Assembly: GCA_023974075.1 (NCBI GenBank)
Contig: CM043791.1
Location: forward strand, 3,078,509-3,142,508
Origin: Chaenocephalus aceratus
Taxonomy: Eukaryota; Chordata; Actinopteri; Perciformes; Channichthyidae
Reading direction: 5' to 3'
DNA: 64,000 nucleotides
Below, piece after piece: positions 1 to 13,109 of this stretch. Made by a program: the position numbers and the translations under genes. Each line of letters begins with the position of its first letter. The stretch's first letter is position 1. A model generated the notes under the pieces. That model did no database searches, was not told the DNA's origin, and saw nothing but the letters and a program-made list of their open reading frames with translations.

Positions 1-299
1 AGTTACTTAACAGTACAAGCACCTACAAGGTAACAGAAACTAAACAAAAAGGAGTAACAGACCAAAATAGCATTTCAAGCTAGTTTTATTTCAGAAATGA
101 ATCCCTGAATGAACAAGTGAGCAGTGAACATCAATAAACATGAAAAGGAGGGTAAAACATAACTAAGTAAAACATAAAACATCAATGAGGAAAAGTCAGT
201 GCCAAACATTAAAATGTAAACTTTAGAGTAGACTTGAAGTGTAATAAAATACTTAAGCATAACTGAAGGGAAAAACATAAAACGCCACCGCGTCAGTTA
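1..299. other. AT-rich non-coding stretch
   Basis: I see no gene here. The stretch is AT-rich and lies just left of a BED-finger hAT remnant. It may be the decayed interior of that element, whose other end would be outside the window. Confidence 0.4.
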
Positions 300-994
300 T
301 GTCTTTCCACCGTTTGCTAGTCTTTTCATAAGGAGCCCCTTTATGAAATGCCTGCCCTATGTAGTTTGTTTTGGTGCATTCACACGCGGGGGACCTTGCA
401 CTCAGTCTCTGCATGCTCTTTCTGGTGCTTGCGTTTGAGGTGGTCTCGTAAGCCCGACGTGTTACCATCTGTTGCTTTGAAATGTCCTTTTTTGCACATT
501 TTGCAAATTACATTTGTTTGCTCCGTGTCTGTTGTGTTATATCCAAAATATTTCCATACCACAGACGTAGAGTTCTTTTTGGGGACTAAATCTAATTCTA
601 CATCAGAATCTGACTCTCCGTCCATTATTGCTGTGTGTGCAGACTGCCAACAGTGTATTTTCCCTCGCTGCAAAGAAAGGGGGGCGGGGACTTTGGGAGC
701 GTGTCAAACAACTCGGACTGAACGAAAGCAGAGGTGCGCTGACATTGTGAAATCGATCGGGCTTGATATATGGTGACATTAAAATCAGTAGGTGAGGCTG
801 GGGAGCGGGAGGGGAAGAGGCTCTCCGTCCGCTGTCTTACCCCCCTGCGCCGCGCACTGAGAGCCTCTTCCCCTCCCGCTATTTTTTTTTCCAATTTTTT
901 TTTTTTATCACGATAGGACGATATCTCTGAAAAAGCATATCGTGGAGACCTAATATCGTCACGACGATATATATCGTCATATCGCCCACCCCTA
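300..994 (-). mobile_element. hAT transposon, right-end part
   Basis: The segment ends in a palindromic ATATCGTC-rich sequence and the terminus CGCCCACCCCTA, a hAT-like end. A transposase N-terminal fragment is read leftwards from this end on the minus strand, the expected arrangement for a hAT element. The other terminus and its target duplication are not visible, so the left boundary is arbitrary. Confidence 0.55.
380..673 (-). pseudogene. hAT transposase N-terminus with BED zinc finger
   Basis: A 97-residue open frame carries an acidic N-terminal stretch, then a BED-type zinc finger. The finger is opened by a VWKYFGY aromatic motif, followed by the CKMC cysteine pair and an HLKRKH histidine pair. 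BED fingers bind DNA at the N-terminus of hAT (ZBED-like) transposases. The catalytic RNase-H-like core and the C-terminal dimerisation region are absent, so this is a truncated or internally deleted transposase rather than a host gene. The start codon is uncertain because a second in-frame Met follows closely. Confidence 0.65.
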
Positions 995-996
995 AC

Positions 997-1312
997 GTAA
1001 GGTCTCTCTCTCGCTCGGGCCACACATACACACACCCTCCCGGTCCTCCAGATGGCCAGTCGGGGCCTGCCGGTGAGCGTGGAAGTGTGGGTCTGCCACA
1101 AGCGGGCGGCCGGAGCGGGGCTGTCAGCATCAGCTTGTAGACGGTATTTTAAACTCGATGCGCTGTGAAACTAAGGGGGCGGCCAAGGAAAAAAAATACA
1201 CATGCGTTAATCGCGTTAAAATAATTAGTGGCGTAACATTTTTTTATTATCGGTCTTGAGAAGCAGGAAGTTATCGGTATCGGTTTCAAAAAACCAATAT
1301 CGTGCATCCCTA
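997..1312 (-). mobile_element. hAT MITE fragment (TAGGGATGCACG family)
   Basis: This is an inverted partial copy of the complete element at 9677-10490. It shares the end CGTGCATCCCTA, the GATACCGATAACTTCCTGC region (reverse complement) and the ATCGCGTTAA-like block. It stops at the sequence homologous to about 9985 of the intact copy, so the other half is missing. Confidence 0.7.
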
Positions 1313-2056
1313 GTAGAGATGCTGATTTCCTTTAAAAAAAAAAACTCCACTTAATTGTGAAGCCGGAGAGTGAGAGTGAGTAAGAAGTAAGAGTGCAGCT
1401 CACATTCAAGAGCTGACCGTCCCTTGATTTAAAAAACAAAAACAAAAAAACAGTGCCTTGCAATTTTATATCCATGTTTTTGTTTACATTTTATATTTGA
1501 ATTGTGGTTACTCCCAGTAAGATGGAAATATAATTCTTTGTTTATTCATGTTATGTTAAGCTGCTGTTGTTCATTGCATTAATACTAGACTAGTTAGTCT
1601 TAAGGCTAGAATTCTGCACTAAGCCACATTTTTATTTTATTATTTGTGACTGAATGTGAACTTGTGAAGCTAGTCAAGCTACCCTCTTTCCAGTAGAGTT
1701 ATTTTTGTTTTGGTTCCTGCACTATCTGCACTCAATTTGTTTTACATGGTTATTTTGTGGTGGACCACTGATAAGCTTTATTTGTTTTGATCCAATGCTG
1801 CAACAACTGAACTGATCCAATGCTGCTGTGAACAAAAGAAGCTATATCCATGTTGGATAGAATGGGTCGTTGGGTACTGTCATTTAAATTAAAAAAATAA
1901 CCTTAAGGGACAACTTGAATGCTTTTTTTCCTTTTTTTTTTCCTCTTAATGCATTGCATAAAGATCGGATCGGGAAAAATCGGTATCGGCAGATTGTCAA
2001 AATCAAATGATCGGAATCGGATCTGGAGCAAAAAAAGGTGATCGGGACATCCCTAA
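1313..2056. mobile_element. Decayed hAT-like element, one recognisable end
   Basis: The right end reads GATCGGATCGGG...GGTGATCGGGACATCCCTAA, typical of the TAGGGATG(T/C)CCGATC group of hAT MITEs. The matching left terminus is not seen. The interior has no coding capacity. Confidence 0.45.
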
Positions 2057-3034
2057 TAAAACTGCATATCTTTTTAGCATTTGATCATTTTAAATATACT
2101 TAAATGTGTCCACCTGTCTATACTTTATGTACCACAGGCACATAGGCCTTATCATCTTTAGTGGTAGTAGTGTTAGCAACAGACAATAACATAATTGTCT
2201 TTTAAGTTAATTTTATTTATAAATAATATATATATATATATAAATAAAATGAAAGTTTTTGTAATCATTAATCTTAATTTAAGTACTAGTTTATAATCTA
2301 TCCTGAATATTGATAGATTTCTTTTAAATATCTATAATCATTACTACTTGTTGATAACAAAATGTGGTCAATACCACGTAAAGCGTAGTACCGTTGGCGA
2401 GTATTCACAATTGTACAATACTAACTTCCAGCATATTTCTGGGTGAAAACTAAATATTTTTTCTTTCCACCTAAAATATCCATAAGGTGCATTCATCACA
2501 GCGCATAGTCAACAAGTGCATTGTCCGGTGCCTTGCTCAAGGGCACCTCTGCAGGGCCCAGGAGGTGAACCAGCAGGGTCCAGGAACTGAGACCTTACAA
2601 CCTCTTAGTGTTTGTAAACTTTATATTAAATATTTACAAAGATGGTTGTGCCAACAAGATCCACGAGATGGTGCTGTATCTGACTTACTTCCCCAGAAAG
2701 CTAACATGGTTTAGGCCACCAGTGTTTGGTCAGCGTACTGCACAAACAACATTGCACAAACTGCCCCCTACCCACTCCAATTACGTGACGGAGCTAACTC
2801 CATCTGCAGTCACACTCACAGCTGAATGAGGCTCCATTATAAGCTGCATGGTTTTTTGTAACACTCTGTAAATAAACAAACTACGTTTACCGTTTTCTAG
2901 ACTAGACACGGGTATAAGTAAAATAATACAAGGTCACATGGAGTTGTTAATGTCAGTATGACGATATTTATTGTTTATCTTGTTAGGAGCAGTTTGCCAG
3001 TAAATGTTTGCAGGAACTGTTTGTAACAGTGTGT
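2057..3034. other. Intergenic, no gene
   Basis: AT-rich sequence with a short (TA)n tract near 2228. Apart from a SINE fragment at 2515-2610 I recognise nothing. Confidence 0.5.
2515..2610 (-). repeat. SINE body fragment
   Basis: The sequence around GCTCAAGGGCACC and AGGGCCCAGGAGGTGAAC matches the body of the minus-strand SINE at 14738-14983. The tRNA-like head is missing. Confidence 0.5.
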
Positions 3035-3042
3035 TTCATGAC

Positions 3043-3560
3043 CAGTGGGGATTTTTTTACGGGAGGAGACACTATGGACGCGCCCGTGAACTGTCAACGG
3101 GGGGGGGGTGCACTGTGGGCCTCTGTCGCCTGTCAGTGCAACTTACATGATGCCGTTTAAAAAAATATAATAATAAAGAGCGGCCTTTCTGCGCGACTGT
3201 CACTCAAATGCGGGTCAGTCTCAATTTGTGGGACGCGGGACAAATGATAAAAATGCAATGTGTGCAGTCCCGCACAAAGCGGAACACCTGGTCACCCTAC
3301 ACACACACACACGGTGCTGCCCCTCACACATGCTTCAAATCAAGTTGCATATACTTGAGCTACGTTTCTATTATAATTACTGTGAAATGTATTATGTGTT
3401 CATGATTATTACAACAAATACACACTTGCAACTAATAACGCTGGCAATTATTTTATATTTATTAGACTATAAAAAAAAAATCATGCTTCAAAAAAGTGGG
3501 GGCTCCAAATAAGTGGGGGGACAGCGATCCCCCGCGTCCAACGATCACTACACACCACTG
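3043..3560. mobile_element. hAT MITE with TSD TTCATGAC
   Basis: Both flanks carry TTCATGAC (3035-3042 and 3561-3568), the 8-bp duplication typical of hAT insertion. The termini are CAGTGG... and ...CCACTG. The 518-bp interior has a G-run, a CA-rich tract and no transposase. Confidence 0.8.
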
Positions 3561-3608
3561 TTCATGACGGACAGAAACAGCGTTGAGTCGGTCAGGTAGA
3601 GCAGCAGG

Positions 3609-4844
3609 CAGGGCTCGAGCTTAAGGACGTCCCGCCGTCGAAAAAAAAAGTGTCTGGGAGGATAAAAAATAATTTTGGGACGAATTTGGGACTAGAGTTA
3701 AAATAAAAATATCCTGCTAACTCTACTACAAACGGCGATGAAAATGAAACCGACTGCACGTTTTGTGTAGCACACAGTTATTAAACCTCCTTGTCAACAT
3801 AAACACACACGCACAAAACATTTAGCAACCCGCGAAATACACACACATGTAGCCACTGCTGTGCCGCTGGCTGTCAGCCAGCCGCCCAGCTGGCTGTGCC
3901 CGCGAATTCCTGGTCCGCAAATTCGCGCTCTCTATGGTCTAGCCAGATTAATATAATATGGCTCTGGGTCTAGCTATGTACTGAGTGTGTGTATTTCGCG
4001 GGTTGAGTGATGTACAATGACAATGGCATCCCGTGGAGGAATTCTGAAATGTTTTACCGTTACATCACAAAAACGCACATCAGAACCAGACCCTGGAGCG
4101 CCGGCCTCTTTATTTACTTACTCCTCTTCATCCCCTATGGGTAATAAGGCTGAGAAGAGAACCCTCCATCGTATTTAGTCCTTAGCAATATGCTGCGCCT
4201 CTCCCCATGTAGGGATGGGTACCGAGCCCCGGTATTAAACGGGCCCCGGGCCGGAATTATTAAAGACAGTGGTAACGTTAAGCTCATTTAAAAAATATAT
4301 GTCATATGTATTACTGCTACATACACATTATATCGCAGTTTTAGTTTCACCAACTCCGTTTCTAATATGCAATAAGACTACAACATGCGTCTATGATGTA
4401 TTTTCGAGCTTTCCAATCCAGATGAGATCTCTCTGTCCCGTCTGTGTGCGAGGGGGCGGGGCCGTTTGTAAAGGTCTCCTGACTGTGTTACAGACTGTCA
4501 TCCTGGTTAGTGGGTACTCAGGGTTCTGTCTTCAGGACACAGTGTTGGATTTTTTTTGTTAATTGGATGGGACTTGATTGGATTCAATATTAGAGTAATT
4601 TTCTCGTTTGTGTGTTTGTTTAAATATATTTGGCCTTTGTGTATGTGATTGAATGATTTACTAAAATAAAAAGGTTGATGAATTATCATCTAATGATTTG
4701 TATGATGTTTTATTTATGTTAAAGGTCACTTTGAATGATTTTAACTAATGATAATGTAGAAAAAAGAAAAAAAAATTGGGACGGTCCACATTAATTTCGG
4801 GACGGTTCCGGGAGGATGGGGAAGAAAGTTAGTCGAGAGCCCTG
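3609..4844. mobile_element. hAT element with TSD GCAGCAGG
   Basis: GCAGCAGG flanks both ends (3601-3608 and 4845-4852). The terminal inverted repeats begin CAGGGCTC. The 1.24-kb body lacks a recognisable transposase and contains a smaller perfect-armed foldback (3826-4005). It lies 40 bp from the preceding element. Confidence 0.8.
3826..4005. repeat. Small foldback element inside hAT
   Basis: A perfect 21-bp inverted repeat opens with CAACCCGCGAAATAC and closes with GTATTTCGCGGGTTG. The 180-bp unit contains GC-rich short palindromes such as GCTGGCTGTCAGCCAGC. It is probably a nested MITE; class not determined. Confidence 0.6.
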
Positions 4845-4883
4845 GCAGCAGGTGAAATCCGGACCGGTGCAGACTCCCTGTTA

Positions 4884-5751
4884 CCTCATTCACACCAACG
4901 GTGTTTCAGGGCCGGTTCGGAGCTGGAGCTTGAAAAGCACCGGGTTTTCCTCTTCACACCGCAGCGGAGCAGCCTCTTAGCTCCGGAATCCGGTTCGTTT
5001 CAAGCACCAACAAATTGTCCTGCCAGAACAAAAGCACCACATACGTCACGCTTACGTCGAGGCGGGGGCAGGGGCAGCGACAGATCAACTCCTGAACAAC
5101 AACAAAAAGCCCGCGTTTTATCCAGTTTGTACACAACGATGGAGAAACTTAACAAGAGTTTCAGAGTTTTCTGCCATAGACTGTATATATAAAGGTTTCT
5201 GCTCATGGTGAAGCAACGTGTCTGCGTGTTAAGGTGGAACCTGAGCATTCACGTTGATCACCTCATAACTCATAAATCTATAAAACTATAAATATTAAAC
5301 TTTACTTCACGTGTTCATTTGAGAACAGCTGTTACATACCTGGGTGAAGGTTACAGTTCATTTAAATGAAAGATACAACGTTACTCCACACTCATGGTTC
5401 AGTCCACCTTAAGAAATAAGACCGACCTCGGAAGCAGTTGTGTTTTAAAAAAAACCTTTATTGACACGAGTACACTTTTTTATAAGAATATAACTAAACC
5501 ACAGAAATGACTCCGCAAAGGTGCCGATAGAGCCATAAGAAATGAATGCAAATGATTTCATCCGCGCGGTTTTGCTTTATGAAGCAGGCACGCGCACGGT
5601 TACGTCATGACGCAAACGATGACGCAACGACGCATTACCAGTCGGACTCTGGGCGGTGTGAAAAGAGCCAGAGCTAAACCGAAGAACTGGTTCTGAACCT
5701 GAAAAGCTCTAGCACGAAGCTTGAACCGGAGTTGCGTTGGTGTGAATGAGG
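4884..5751. mobile_element. Inverted-repeat MITE (TTCACACCAACG family)
   Basis: The termini CCTCATTCACACCAACG and CGTTGGTGTGAATGAGG are reverse complements. GC-rich subterminal blocks (GAGCTGGAGC, AGCTCCGG) resemble the element at 28209-28704. The flanks are TTA and TAT, so the target duplication is imperfect. PIF/Harbinger-like ancestry is an inference. Confidence 0.6.
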
Positions 5752-6273
5752 TATGTTGGAGGACTTGATAACTCACTCCCCACTTGTTGGATTGGAACAG
5801 CACTTAACGTGGCAGACCCTCTGTGCCCAAAACAATAGCAAACAACATTTGATTAGTTGTCCTAAACAACCCCTTGATTCTTACCTTCTATCAGACACTA
5901 AAATGGAGATCCCCTGTGTTGAACGGGTTCTTTCTACAATAGCCTGAGCCCTGGCTGCCCTGAACTAATCAGAAGTTTTACTTTAGATAAGTGAAGAAAA
6001 TAAAAAGATTATTCTCAATGACGGGTGAGATGCAAGGACTGCATCTTTATGGAATTTCACTAATGGCAACTGATCCATGGACTCCATCGTGAAGAGTGAT
6101 GCAGGATTTGAAGATGTTTTTGATTAGAAACCTTAGATAAGATCTGTGGTTAACACAAGCTTGGGAGATTTTCACTTTTTTTTTTTTCTCTTTGTTTTTA
6201 ATTATTTTAGGGAATTAGATTACAATCTAATTTACTTGCCCGAGGCAACACAGCAGGATAGAGATGGGTATAG
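5752..6273. other. Intergenic, no gene
   Basis: No gene, RNA or clear repeat recognised. The only structure seen is a T-rich tract near 6175. Confidence 0.4.
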
Positions 6274-6281
6274 GTTTTAAC

Positions 6282-7342
6282 TAGGGATCGACCGATATGG
6301 CTTTTTCAAGGCCGATACCGATACCGATTATTAGTAATCAAGGAGACCGATAACCGATATTTGGAACCGATATATATTTGCAGTAAAATCAGAAAATCTT
6401 GGTGTCAAAATGTAGAATAACACTAACTCCAACACAACTCAACACAACTTCTTTGAAATGCATTTAAGCATATATTATGTTTAATGAACTTTTAAACATC
6501 TTACAACTGGTTTCCTCTCTGTGCCCTTTTCTTTAGTGCAGCCATCTGCAGTGAGTTAGAGAGAGAGACAAGAAGTGGGGCTGCAGGCTGACGTGCTTAA
6601 CTAACAATAATGCTTAATTTATTATATCTGTCTATCTAGCATAACATCCCAATAAGCTGCTAGCAACTGCAAAACACTAGTGCTAGCTAATGTTTTGCAA
6701 ACTATTAAAAGTGAGGCCATTACAGTAGACCTAACGTTAGTCTAGTAGCCTCACTTCTAATATGTTGCTAAACATTTGCTAAATACATTAGCTAATGAGC
6801 TTCACATATCAACCTGAAAAACTGCGAGGCTTTACTCGCAGCCCCCCCTCCGCACCACAGTTACTCCGCTGCGAGACGCTGCACGCTGACTGACTTCCCG
6901 CGTCCCTGTGTAACTGGGAAGCTGATAGAATTGGATCAATAGATCGTGCTGTTTTTGTAACTTCAGCATAGGAGATTGGGATGTTTATTGAACTTCGGCT
7001 TTCAACTGATTTACCTTCGAAACACATGTATGGCTCTGCCGCTCAGCGCTGCTGCTTGCCTCTGTCTGTCTGCGTTCTTCGCACCTGCCTGTAATCTGAG
7101 AAGGTCCCGCCTCTATGGCTGGCTCCCGCCCGGAAAATCTTCAGTGTTGATTGACACTTCAGTAATAACCTATCAGATAGCGCTGTGGGCGGGACATTGC
7201 TCGTGTACAGAGAGTGGTGACTGCAGCCAGAGAAACGGCCGCATCAGAGCCAAAGTGTTATCGGCAATTTTATTAAAAAAAAGGCCGATACCGATAATCG
7301 GTCAAATGATGAATATCGGCCCCGATAATCGGTCGACCCCTA
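6282..7342. mobile_element. hAT MITE with TSD GTTTTAAC
   Basis: GTTTTAAC flanks both ends (6274-6281 and 7343-7350). The inverted termini are TAGGGATCGACCGAT and ATCGGTCGACCCCTA, with GCCGATACCGATA blocks just inside each end. The 1.06-kb interior is non-coding. The flanking sequence (GGGTATAG... and ...GGTATCTTATCGATAC) appears to belong to an older repeat that it interrupted. Confidence 0.82.
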
Positions 7343-7449
7343 GTTTTAACGGTATCTTATCGATACTTCTTAATGAATTGTGTGTGGCACGTCCTACGCC
7401 GGTTTCTTTTTATAAATCACAATCAACTCGAAATGTAGCGCAGTTTTTG

Positions 7450-8110
7450 CGGGCTTCACATAACGGGTTAAATTGACTTATCGTGATAAGTCAATTTATC
7501 GCGATAATCGATAAATTGACTTATCGTACGATAAATACAAATGGACTCGATAACTTTTCTGAGCTCGATACATTGCGTTTACATAAGGATGTGACCAGCA
7601 TTTTAGCTAGGAGCGCTGTGGCTGCCGGCCACGCGCGCTGTGAGGGGCGGGGCTGACACACAGCCAGGTCAGGACACTCCGCGTGCACGTGCAGCGGCGT
7701 AGCAGCCAAATTAATAATATAGTGAGAAGCGGGAGACAACGTGTGACTTACTCGCGGGGAATTTAAAGTGAAATGGAATTGGTTACAAAACCTAACTACA
7801 AATCTCGATTCTCCAGTGTGGCAGTATTTGGATTCAAGCCAAATGAACGAGGCGAACCAATGGACCTGAATGAGCCGGGCGGTGTGTCGCATTTGTTTAA
7901 AAAAGGTAGCGACAAAAGCAGGCAATACCACGCATTTTAAACTACACCTAAAACACAACCACCCCATTCCGTTTTCCCAGCTGGTAGCAAACACAGCAGC
8001 TGGAGATGGAGAGCTCCCACCTTCCCGGCAGTTTTCAATCAAAGATGCATTTGCCCGACAATGCAAACATGCTTGTACCGTTCAAGTATCGGTACACCGT
8101 GCAACACTAA
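7450..8110 (+). pseudogene. BED-finger hAT remnant, chimeric end
   Basis: The left part repeats TGACTTATCG/CGATAAGTCA palindromes and matches the intact element at 39865-40775. An open frame at 7870-8244 carries a BED-type finger (CRIC...HFKLHLKHNH), followed by a short region ending IKDAFARQ shared at nucleotide level with the other copy. The catalytic core is missing. The right edge changes abruptly into GTATCGGTACACCGTGCAAC, which is the terminus of a different hAT family (10679-14157), so the segment is a fusion of two elements. Confidence 0.6.
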
Positions 8111-8418
8111 TTCATGTAATTTTTTATTTGTTGCACCAAATTATGGAGAATTTAATTGATAAGACCAGAGTATCAATACATACCAGTATTGATAAGCAGT
8201 ATTGGTATCAGTATGGATACAATCCTAACCCTACCTTTCCATAAGTGGTCACTTTAGGCAGCAGATGGCAACAGATCAGGATTTGGCTTGGGTATTGACG
8301 AGTTGCATTATTTATTCACCAACAAAACTGTACACTTCACTGCCATGTTCAGAGCTATAACCTCAAGGCTAACTTCAAACTCATGGGCACACACAAGTCT
8401 CTCCCTCTCTCTATAGAC

Positions 8419-10619
8419 AAGGGGTGCCCAACCTTTTTTGAACCGAGAGCTACTTTTAAAGTTGCCAGTCTGCCGAGATCTACCAGTCCAAATAGAGAGG
8501 CGTAGCCATTACTGACAGCCTACTACCAGGTACATACACACTTCTACTTGTATAATACTGCAGATCCTTTATCTTACCTCTTTCTAATCTACACACATAC
8601 AAGTATTTAACTGAATTTACACAACAGTGTTGTTGATACAGAGTTGGAGTTTATGCACACGTCACTACAGTGGGTAATGTTTTCAAGAAGCATTGAACAG
8701 TGCTGCCACATATGACACAGGGAAAAAGAAAAGATGCTGAACCCTTTCTTTGTCATTATATAAAAATATGTTGCTACAAAAGTATAAATGAGGCTTACTA
8801 ATAAGACGACTCAGATCTGAAGCTACTCAGGAATCTGCTGCCAAAGTGCGATAAAAAAGACAAAATTAATAGAATCAAACAATTTTTTTGTTGCATTTTA
8901 GTAGAGTATAAAAAGAAATGCCTTGAAAATAGGATGCAAGCAACACTAGTTTCTTAACCTGAATTGATAATAGACTATAATCAATTTAAGTTTGCATTCT
9001 TATACCATTTTGTACAATAATTAGAATGACTAAGTTCAAACAAACTAAAACTTACAGCTGATTAATAACGGTATCTAACTTGAGTTTTTATTATATCAAA
9101 AACCTGTTGAAATGCTACTGTTATTTTTACTGTCCCCAAAAAACGCGAGAGGCAGCCTGCAGGAAAGCTTCTTTCACAACTTCGCCATCTTTGAAGGACT
9201 TCATGTGTTTCGCAAGAACGTGACTGACACGATAAGATGCTCTGGAGCAGCCTTGCTCTTGTTGTTGGGCCTGGTGAAAATGGACTGCTGTGCATTCAGC
9301 TGTCCTTTCAGGCCCCTCCCCTTTTGGGAGCGTAGGGCAGAATTAGGAGGGAATTCCGTCTCGTAACGTCTGTGCACTGTTTTGAAATGCCGCTCCTAAA
9401 TTACCCTTCTTCGATAAAGCCACGCTCGCATTGCAGATGAGACAGATGGACTTTGAATTGGAATAGATCCAAAAAATAATCATCCTCCCACTCGGAGTGA
9501 GAATTATATATGTTTTTCTTCTGCCATAATTGCGGTCTTGTGTGTGTGTGGACTGTCACTCCTGTTCTGTTGACATGCACAACGTTAGCGAACTAGTGCA
9601 CTGCCCACTGCCCACCAGCCACGCCCCGACACATGGGGTCACGCCAGCCAATCACAAAGCTTTGATGCGTTCAAGTTAGGGATGCACGATATTGGTTTTT
9701 TGAAACCGATACCGATACCGATAACTTCCTGCTTCTCAAGACCGATAATAAAAAAAAAAATACGCCACTAATTATTTTAACGCGATTAACGCATGTGTAT
9801 TTTTGTCCTCGGCCGCCCCGTAGTTTCACAGCGCATCGAGTTTAAAATACCATCTACAAGCTGATGCTGACAGCCCCGCTCCTGCCGCCCGCTTGCAGCA
9901 GACCACACTTCCACGCTCACCGGCAGGCACCGACTGGCCATCTGGAGGACCGGGAGGGTGTGTGTGGTCCGAGCGAGCGAGAGACCTTACGTGCATTGTT
10001 GTTGTTAGCATCTGGTGCTAGCTAGCTGCGCTAACGGATATAAGGAGCTGTTTAAATGAAAACAGAGGAGCGACATTTCGCCACAACTGCGCCGAGCACT
10101 TGACTTTATGCAGGAAGCCAGACAGTGGGACATTGCACGAGAAGTCAGCACACTCAGCAACATGATTGCAGCGTCCAGGCAGCTCCGGTTCGAGCATATG
10201 CCTTGAGTTGCACATAGCTCCAATGCGCGTGCGCAGACACACACACACACACACACACTTTGTATTGTATTATTGTCTCCCCTCTTCCTAAACCACTAAT
10301 ACCACAGTACTGGCAAAACGGGAGGAGCCGAGTGAAAAACAAGCGCCCCTCATCCCAATCCACCCACACCGCAGTATTTTTTTCTTTTTTTTTACCCAAA
10401 AAATATATTGTATATTATCGGGGCTATTAATACTGGTATCGGGTTTATCGGGATGACGTCATAATTCCTAATATCGGACGTGCATCCCTAGTTCAAGTGC
10501 ATTATTCTGGCACAGGAAGATTATGTTATAGGACATTAACGATAAAACAGAATATTGTTGTTCTATTTTTAGACACATCTCGCGATCGACTGGGAATCTC
10601 GACTGGTTGGGCACCCCTG
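8419..10619. mobile_element. hAT-Charlie-like element with TSD CTATAGAC
   Basis: CTATAGAC flanks both ends (8411-8418 and 10620-10627). The inverted termini are (C/A)AGGGGTGCCCAACC and GGTTGGGCACCCCTG, close to the Charlie-type hAT consensus. The element is 2.2 kb long, but about 0.8 kb of that is a second hAT (9677-10490) inserted later. No full transposase is visible. Confidence 0.8.
9677..10490. mobile_element. Nested hAT MITE with TSD GTTCAAGT
   Basis: GTTCAAGT flanks both ends (9669-9676 and 10491-10498), wholly inside the older Charlie-like element. The termini are TAGGGATGCACG and CGTGCATCCCTA. The interior has a (CA)n run at about 10237-10258 and no intact ORF. A partial inverted copy lies at 997-1312. 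Confidence 0.85.
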
Positions 10620-11635
10620 CTATAGACCAACAACACACTCTCTATCAGTAATCCCACACACTACCCTGTAGTGTTGCACGGTGTACCGATACTTGAAAGG
10701 TACCGCGATACCCTGCCGTTAAAAACGTTACGATTCCTCCGTTTCATTAGTATCGGTACTTTAAGAATGACGGGGAAAAGTACTCCCGTGAAAAAGCGTC
10801 GTTTTAATAAGAGCCGTGTGTGTTCAGCGCTCTGCTTCCACTCCCTGCACTGCAGCCGTGCCTGCAGTCCAGAGCCATTTAATAGAAGAGTTACGACATC
10901 TCCGTTCACTCCAATGGACCACTTTTTTACAGCAATGGCGGATCGTGGAGCCTCTCAATCGTTTCCCGGAAGTTAGCGCCAAGGCAGGCAGAGCTGTGGA
11001 GTTACAGCATAATAGACCGTTCGTGACGGACTTTTAAAGGTAAGAAGAAGTTTAAAGATTTATATTGCGGATATTATCAGTACATCTGATTCAAATTAAC
11101 ATGTGTATTAAAGGATGTCAGTGGATTATCCCTAAATTAGTAGATTTAGGGAACGTTTACAGATAACAGATTAAGCTAGGATACCGAAGCAAGTTAGCAA
11201 CACACGTTGAACAACCTTTTAATTGTAAATTCCGTTCTCTCTATGTCATTTCGTCCAACATGTTGAATTAGAGAAGAGGGGCTTCTAAACGGGATTGTAT
11301 GCGGGGGTGGAGGGAGTTAAATATTAGATAAATATAACTTTGGTGCGTGTAAGAGTTTTTAGCAGAGCCATATTGTGTCCTTGTGATTCTGTTGATTATT
11401 ACCTGTCTGTATAATGTTGCAGCTCAGCTGATTCTGGATCGATGGCAAAGGGAGAGGGACTTAAGTGAGAGTGAAAACACAAGGTACGTTTAATACTACT
11501 GTTTTATATAAGTAAACACCTTATCTCCCCAAGGTAATAGGTGTGCTATATAGGTGTGTATAACCCTTTCTCCTGTCTGTTACTCCCTCTCTCAGCACAA
11601 GAACCAGAGGGGGGTTCAATGGAGCCTGAATACCT

Positions 11636-11722
11636 GCACTGAGACCCTCACCCTGCACCCTGAGACCCTCACCCTGCACCCTGAGACCCTCACCCTGCAC
11701 CCTGAGACCCTCACCCTGAGTC
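11636..11722. repeat. 21-bp tandem repeat
   Basis: About four near-perfect copies of GAGACCCTCACCCTGCACCC(T) lie in tandem inside the hAT element. The copies are nearly identical, so the expansion is recent. Confidence 0.85.
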
Positions 11723-13109
11723 TCAACTCAGTGTTTTTCAAGCCTTTCCCTGTTTTTTTGTATTAAACAAAACATTAAGCTCTCCCAATGGTGTGGTTTT
11801 CGTTTTGTGAAAAAGTGCAAATGCAGTGTTTGTATATAAATCACATATTTTGTTGCTGTTGGTCGTGAAATTGCTCCTGCTGACTTGAGCCAGCCATTTT
11901 TTCCTCCGCTCTGTGTCAGTGGGGAAGCCGTACATTCGTACTCCTTTCTCTGAGCGATTTGAGCATCCCCAGGCAGCACATCAAACCATGGTGGCGACTA
12001 GGAGGCAGCACAGCAAACCAGGGACAACACGGAGGAAAAGGCACCGACAAACTGCATGATATGCTCTTCTATGTTTATTGAATTCCATGTATTTGCAATG
12101 GATGTTCCTAAAGCAACACATTTAACATCATCATCATCATATCCTGTCGGTCTCCTGTCCTTTCTGAAAGCCATACAGATGACATTAGTCATTTAGATAA
12201 CTTGCGTCCTCAATCACCAGGGGATTACTGAAACTACCATGAATTCAAGAAAGTGGTAGAAAGTAATCTAATCTGAATTTTAAAGCATTACTTTAGATCC
12301 CCTCCCTCTAAATGTATCAATAAACATTAGAAAGTGATCCTCCTGACTACCATACAAGTTTAAGAAGATAATATTGGTTTGAAAGAATTCAAAGCTATAC
12401 ATAAACAGCAACAGGCTCTTTAACCAAGGCACTGTTAGTAACATGTAAACTAGTTGTTCACACTAATCCTAATATTATTACTTAATATTAGCAAATTCGA
12501 TTTTATTTTTGAAAACATATTGATGTAAATACATACACATATCGATTTGTTGTATAAATATTGCAAATCAAAACCTTTATTCACTAATAATTACCAAAAA
12601 TCGTAGTTCTATCTACTGTTATCAATGCATTCACATTGCCCGCCATGAACTTCCGGGGAACGATCCCTCGTCTACATGAACCACGTGACGATAACCGTTT
12701 TTGGACTTCCGGTGTTGTAACTCTTCTATTAAATAGCTCTGCTGCAGTCCCTCCCTCTCAAGCACGATCTAAGTCCCTCCCCTCTCTCGTTCACCGGGCC
12801 ACGCGCTAGCTGCCAGAGCATGTGAGAAAACGAGAAGCATGGCTGAAAGTGGGAGTGCAACTGCCGCTGCGCCTCGGCTTGTTGACAAAAAAGACGCCAG
12901 AAGTCTGTGAACGGGCCGTTCAGGTGTTCAGAGCAGAGCTCCCTGTCGGAGCGGCAGAGCGTGATGTGCACTGAAAAGTTTTTCTGTCACAATATTATCG
13001 TTGAGCTAACTAGCAAACTAGCATCACTATCTGCTAACGTTAGCTTTAGCCTTCGTTTTCTATTAGTTTTTTTCATAGGCTATAAACGGAGGTGGTATAA
13101 GTATATATC

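Noticed and set aside
7521..8066. 181-residue minus-strand ORF
   Set aside because: It is antisense to a BED-finger hAT remnant and has no domain of its own.
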